From: UBA7672 sp047601145
GTDB lineage: Bacteria; Pseudomonadota; Alphaproteobacteria; Caulobacterales; Hyphomonadaceae
Direction of reading: 5' to 3'
DNA: 64,000 bases
NCBI GenBank assembly: GCA_047601145.1
Contig: JASGJW010000001.1
Location: forward strand, 2,066,878-2,130,877
Shown: in pieces, positions 62,927-64,000 of the stretch
How positions within the stretch are numbered: position 1 is the stretch's first letter
How the letters are laid out: each line of letters opens with the position of its first letter
Program-made: the position numbers and the translations under genes
Notes under the pieces: generated by a model
What the model saw: only the letters and a program-made list of their open reading frames with translations
What the model was told of the DNA's origin: nothing
The model's database searches: none

Positions 62927-63804
62927 GGTGCTTTTTCGGCTGCGTGCGCGGGCAAGAAACCGCGCGCGCGCAAGATCCCCTGGCCAACTTCGGACAGCGC
63001 CAACTCGACCCACGCCGCCGCCAGGCCTGCGTGCGCGGCTTGATTGACGACGCCAATCGGGTACTCGGCGATCACGTTCGACTCTTTCGGGATCTCGATC
63101 AGAGCAAGCTTCGGATCGGGCTTGGTCACGTCAGTTCGATATACCACGCCGGCTTCGGCCTCGCCCAGGGTGACCTTGGCCAGCACTTGACGCACGTTGA
63201 GCTCACGCGACACGACCGCTGCCTCGACCTTCTTCTTGAAATCGGCCCCCAACGTCTTGCTGGCGTTGTCCAGCATCACCTGGGTGTACTTGCCGACCGG
63301 TACTTCCGGCGCCCCCACCACGATGCGCTTCAGCTTGGGCAAGTCGGCGAGCCCTTTGACGCGACCCTGCTGCGCCTTCTCCACCACCGAAATCAGCTCG
63401 TTTTCGGCGAGTACACGCGGCGACTGGACGCGCCCGCCGCTCACCAGCTCTTTCATGTGGCGTTGATCGGCGGAAGCGAACACGTCCGCTGCGGCGCCTT
63501 GCTCGAGCTGGGTGCGCAGCTGCTGCGTGCCAGCGAAGTTAAAGGTGACCTCGGCCTCCGGGTGCTGCTTCTTGAACTCGAGAGCCATCTCCTCGAAGGC
63601 TTCCTTCAGGGAGCTCGCGGCGAACACCATCAGCTTCTGCTGCTCGATGGCGGGAACGGCGGCGGCAACCGACACGGACGGTGTAGGAGCCGCTGCGCTC
63701 GGCTTCGGCTCGTCGCGGTGGCACGCCGAAAGCGCGATGGCCGCAACCAACATGCACACCAACACCTGAATCCAGCGTCGCACGGGACGCGAGGTCTCGT
63801 TCAT
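62923..63804 (-). CDS. modA: Molybdate-binding lipoprotein
   Basis: 293 residues, periplasmic substrate-binding protein. Lipoprotein signal (WIQVLVCMLVAAIALSAC), Ala-rich linker, then the ModA fold: VFAASSLKEAFEEMALEF, FNFAGTQQLRTQLEQGAAAD, FASADQRHMKELVSGG, ELISVVEKA, VVGAPEVPVGKY, EAGVVYRTDV. The motif order and VPVGKY are diagnostic. ATG 63804 follows the TGA of the upstream PBP-like gene by one base. Confidence 0.95.
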   Translation of the reverse strand: MNETSRPVRRWIQVLVCMLVAAIALSACHRDEPKPSAAAPTPSVSVAAAVPAIEQQKLMVFAASSLKEAFEEMALEFKKQHPEAEVTFNFAGTQQLRTQLEQGAAADVFASADQRHMKELVSGGRVQSPRVLAENELISVVEKAQQGRVKGLADLPKLKRIVVGAPEVPVGKYTQVMLDNASKTLGADFKKKVEAAVVSRELNVRQVLAKVTLGEAEAGVVYRTDVTKPDPKLALIEIPKESNVIAEYPIGVVNQAAHAGLAAAWVELALSEVGQGILRARGFLPAHAAEKAP

Positions 63805-63805
63805 T

Positions 63806-64000
63806 TCACAGCTCCGTAGTGCGGCCCCCGGCGGCACTCATATCGTAGCCGAGGGACGAAAGTTCGCGCCGCAATGGGGACGCAGTCAAGGTATCGAACA
63901 GCCGTTGCAATCGCGGCTCGTCTCGATCGTCGTGCGCGACGAGTAGGTCGTAGCGCTCCTCGGCCAGCGCCTGAAAAGCGAGCCCGAAAGCCAGCGCTGC
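63806..64000 (-). CDS. PBP-like molybdate-responsive regulator, C-terminal fragment
   Basis: Only the last 64 residues are in the window. ALAFGLAFQALAEERYDLLV and FDTLTASPLRRELSSLGYDM match the end of the PBP-like domain (PF12727) found on helix-turn-helix regulators of molybdate operons. Stop TGA at 63806-63808, one base before the modA ATG, so this is the first gene in view of the operon regulator-modA-modB-modC. The N-terminal DNA-binding part lies beyond the right edge. Confidence 0.72.
   Translation of the reverse strand, partial: AALAFGLAFQALAEERYDLLVAHDDRDEPRLQRLFDTLTASPLRRELSSLGYDMSAAGGRTTEL

Noticed and set aside
41991..64000. Genuine horizontal transfer of a 22-kb myxococcal island into an alphaproteobacterium
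   Set aside because: The block is mostly single-copy core genes with no mobility genes or attachment sites; a chimeric contig explains it more simply, although it cannot be excluded without reads.

Overview
The window reads as a join of DNA from at least two unrelated bacteria. Bases 1 to about 40,800 carry an alphaproteobacterial gene set, probably Hyphomonadaceae or another Caulobacterales-like group: a PAS_5 protein, a tandem PilZ protein, two DUF885 lipoproteins, DUF1993, a PhoD phosphatase with a Tat signal, an LldD-type lactate dehydrogenase and many short-chain dehydrogenases. Bases 41,991 to 64,000 look like a Myxococcota (Polyangia-like) chromosome: a FecR-VIT-vWA protein, an FHA protein, long Ala/Pro-rich lipoproteins and secreted proteins, an Omp85 protein, MalQ, and a molybdate transporter operon. 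Between them, at 41.2-41.7 kb, sits the N-terminal third of an ammonium transporter that looks like neither half (Opitutaceae/Verrucomicrobia-like) and stops abruptly. The taxonomic calls are from family recognition only, not from a search.

Alphaproteobacterial half. 1-4.9 kb: LD-carboxypeptidase (cut by the window edge), two tandem membrane acyltransferases, 3-hydroxybutyrate dehydrogenase, an M28 peptidase lipoprotein. 5.1-8.8 kb: a tight three-gene operon of a TelA-like helical protein, a DUF6384-like single-pass membrane protein and a coiled-coil protein with a Gly/Trp-rich tail; this is my best candidate for an undescribed system. 8.8-16.3 kb: PhoD, DUF1993, cyclophilin, glycine-zipper lipoprotein, a cytochrome P450 with a 26-bp operator-like dyad just upstream, PhoH with a hairpin in its leader, and a gamma-class carbonic anhydrase homologue. 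16.5-25.8 kb: flavin monooxygenase-like protein, amidase, DEAD-box helicase, lactate dehydrogenase, VIT1/CCC1 transporter and a frameshifted sulfatase. 25.8-40.7 kb: GYF-like protein, crotonase, Mph-like kinase, PilZ, PAS_5 with a coupled 56-residue gene, a small transporter, methyltransferase, an SDR with two NTF2-like paralogues, two DUF885 lipoproteins, sterol desaturase, CocE-type hydrolase and a saccharopine dehydrogenase-like enoyl reductase.

Myxococcota-like half. Sua5, CDF metal exporter, AAA ATPase, SRPBCC protein, a frameshifted Pro/Ala-rich membrane protein, 4HBT thioesterase, metallo-beta-lactamase-fold hydrolase plus FHA protein, universal stress protein, Fpg, FecR-VIT-vWA (frameshifted), a membrane protein and lipoprotein pair, TerC family protein (frameshifted), MalQ (frameshifted), Omp85, a DUF4390-like protein, then on the minus strand a PBP-like molybdate regulator fragment, modA, modB and a short modC.

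Five otherwise intact genes each carry one apparent single-base frameshift, two of them in homopolymers. Together with the mixed lineages this suggests a long-read or metagenomic contig with residual indels and at least one misjoin. No rRNA, tRNA, CRISPR array, insertion sequence or phage genes were seen.
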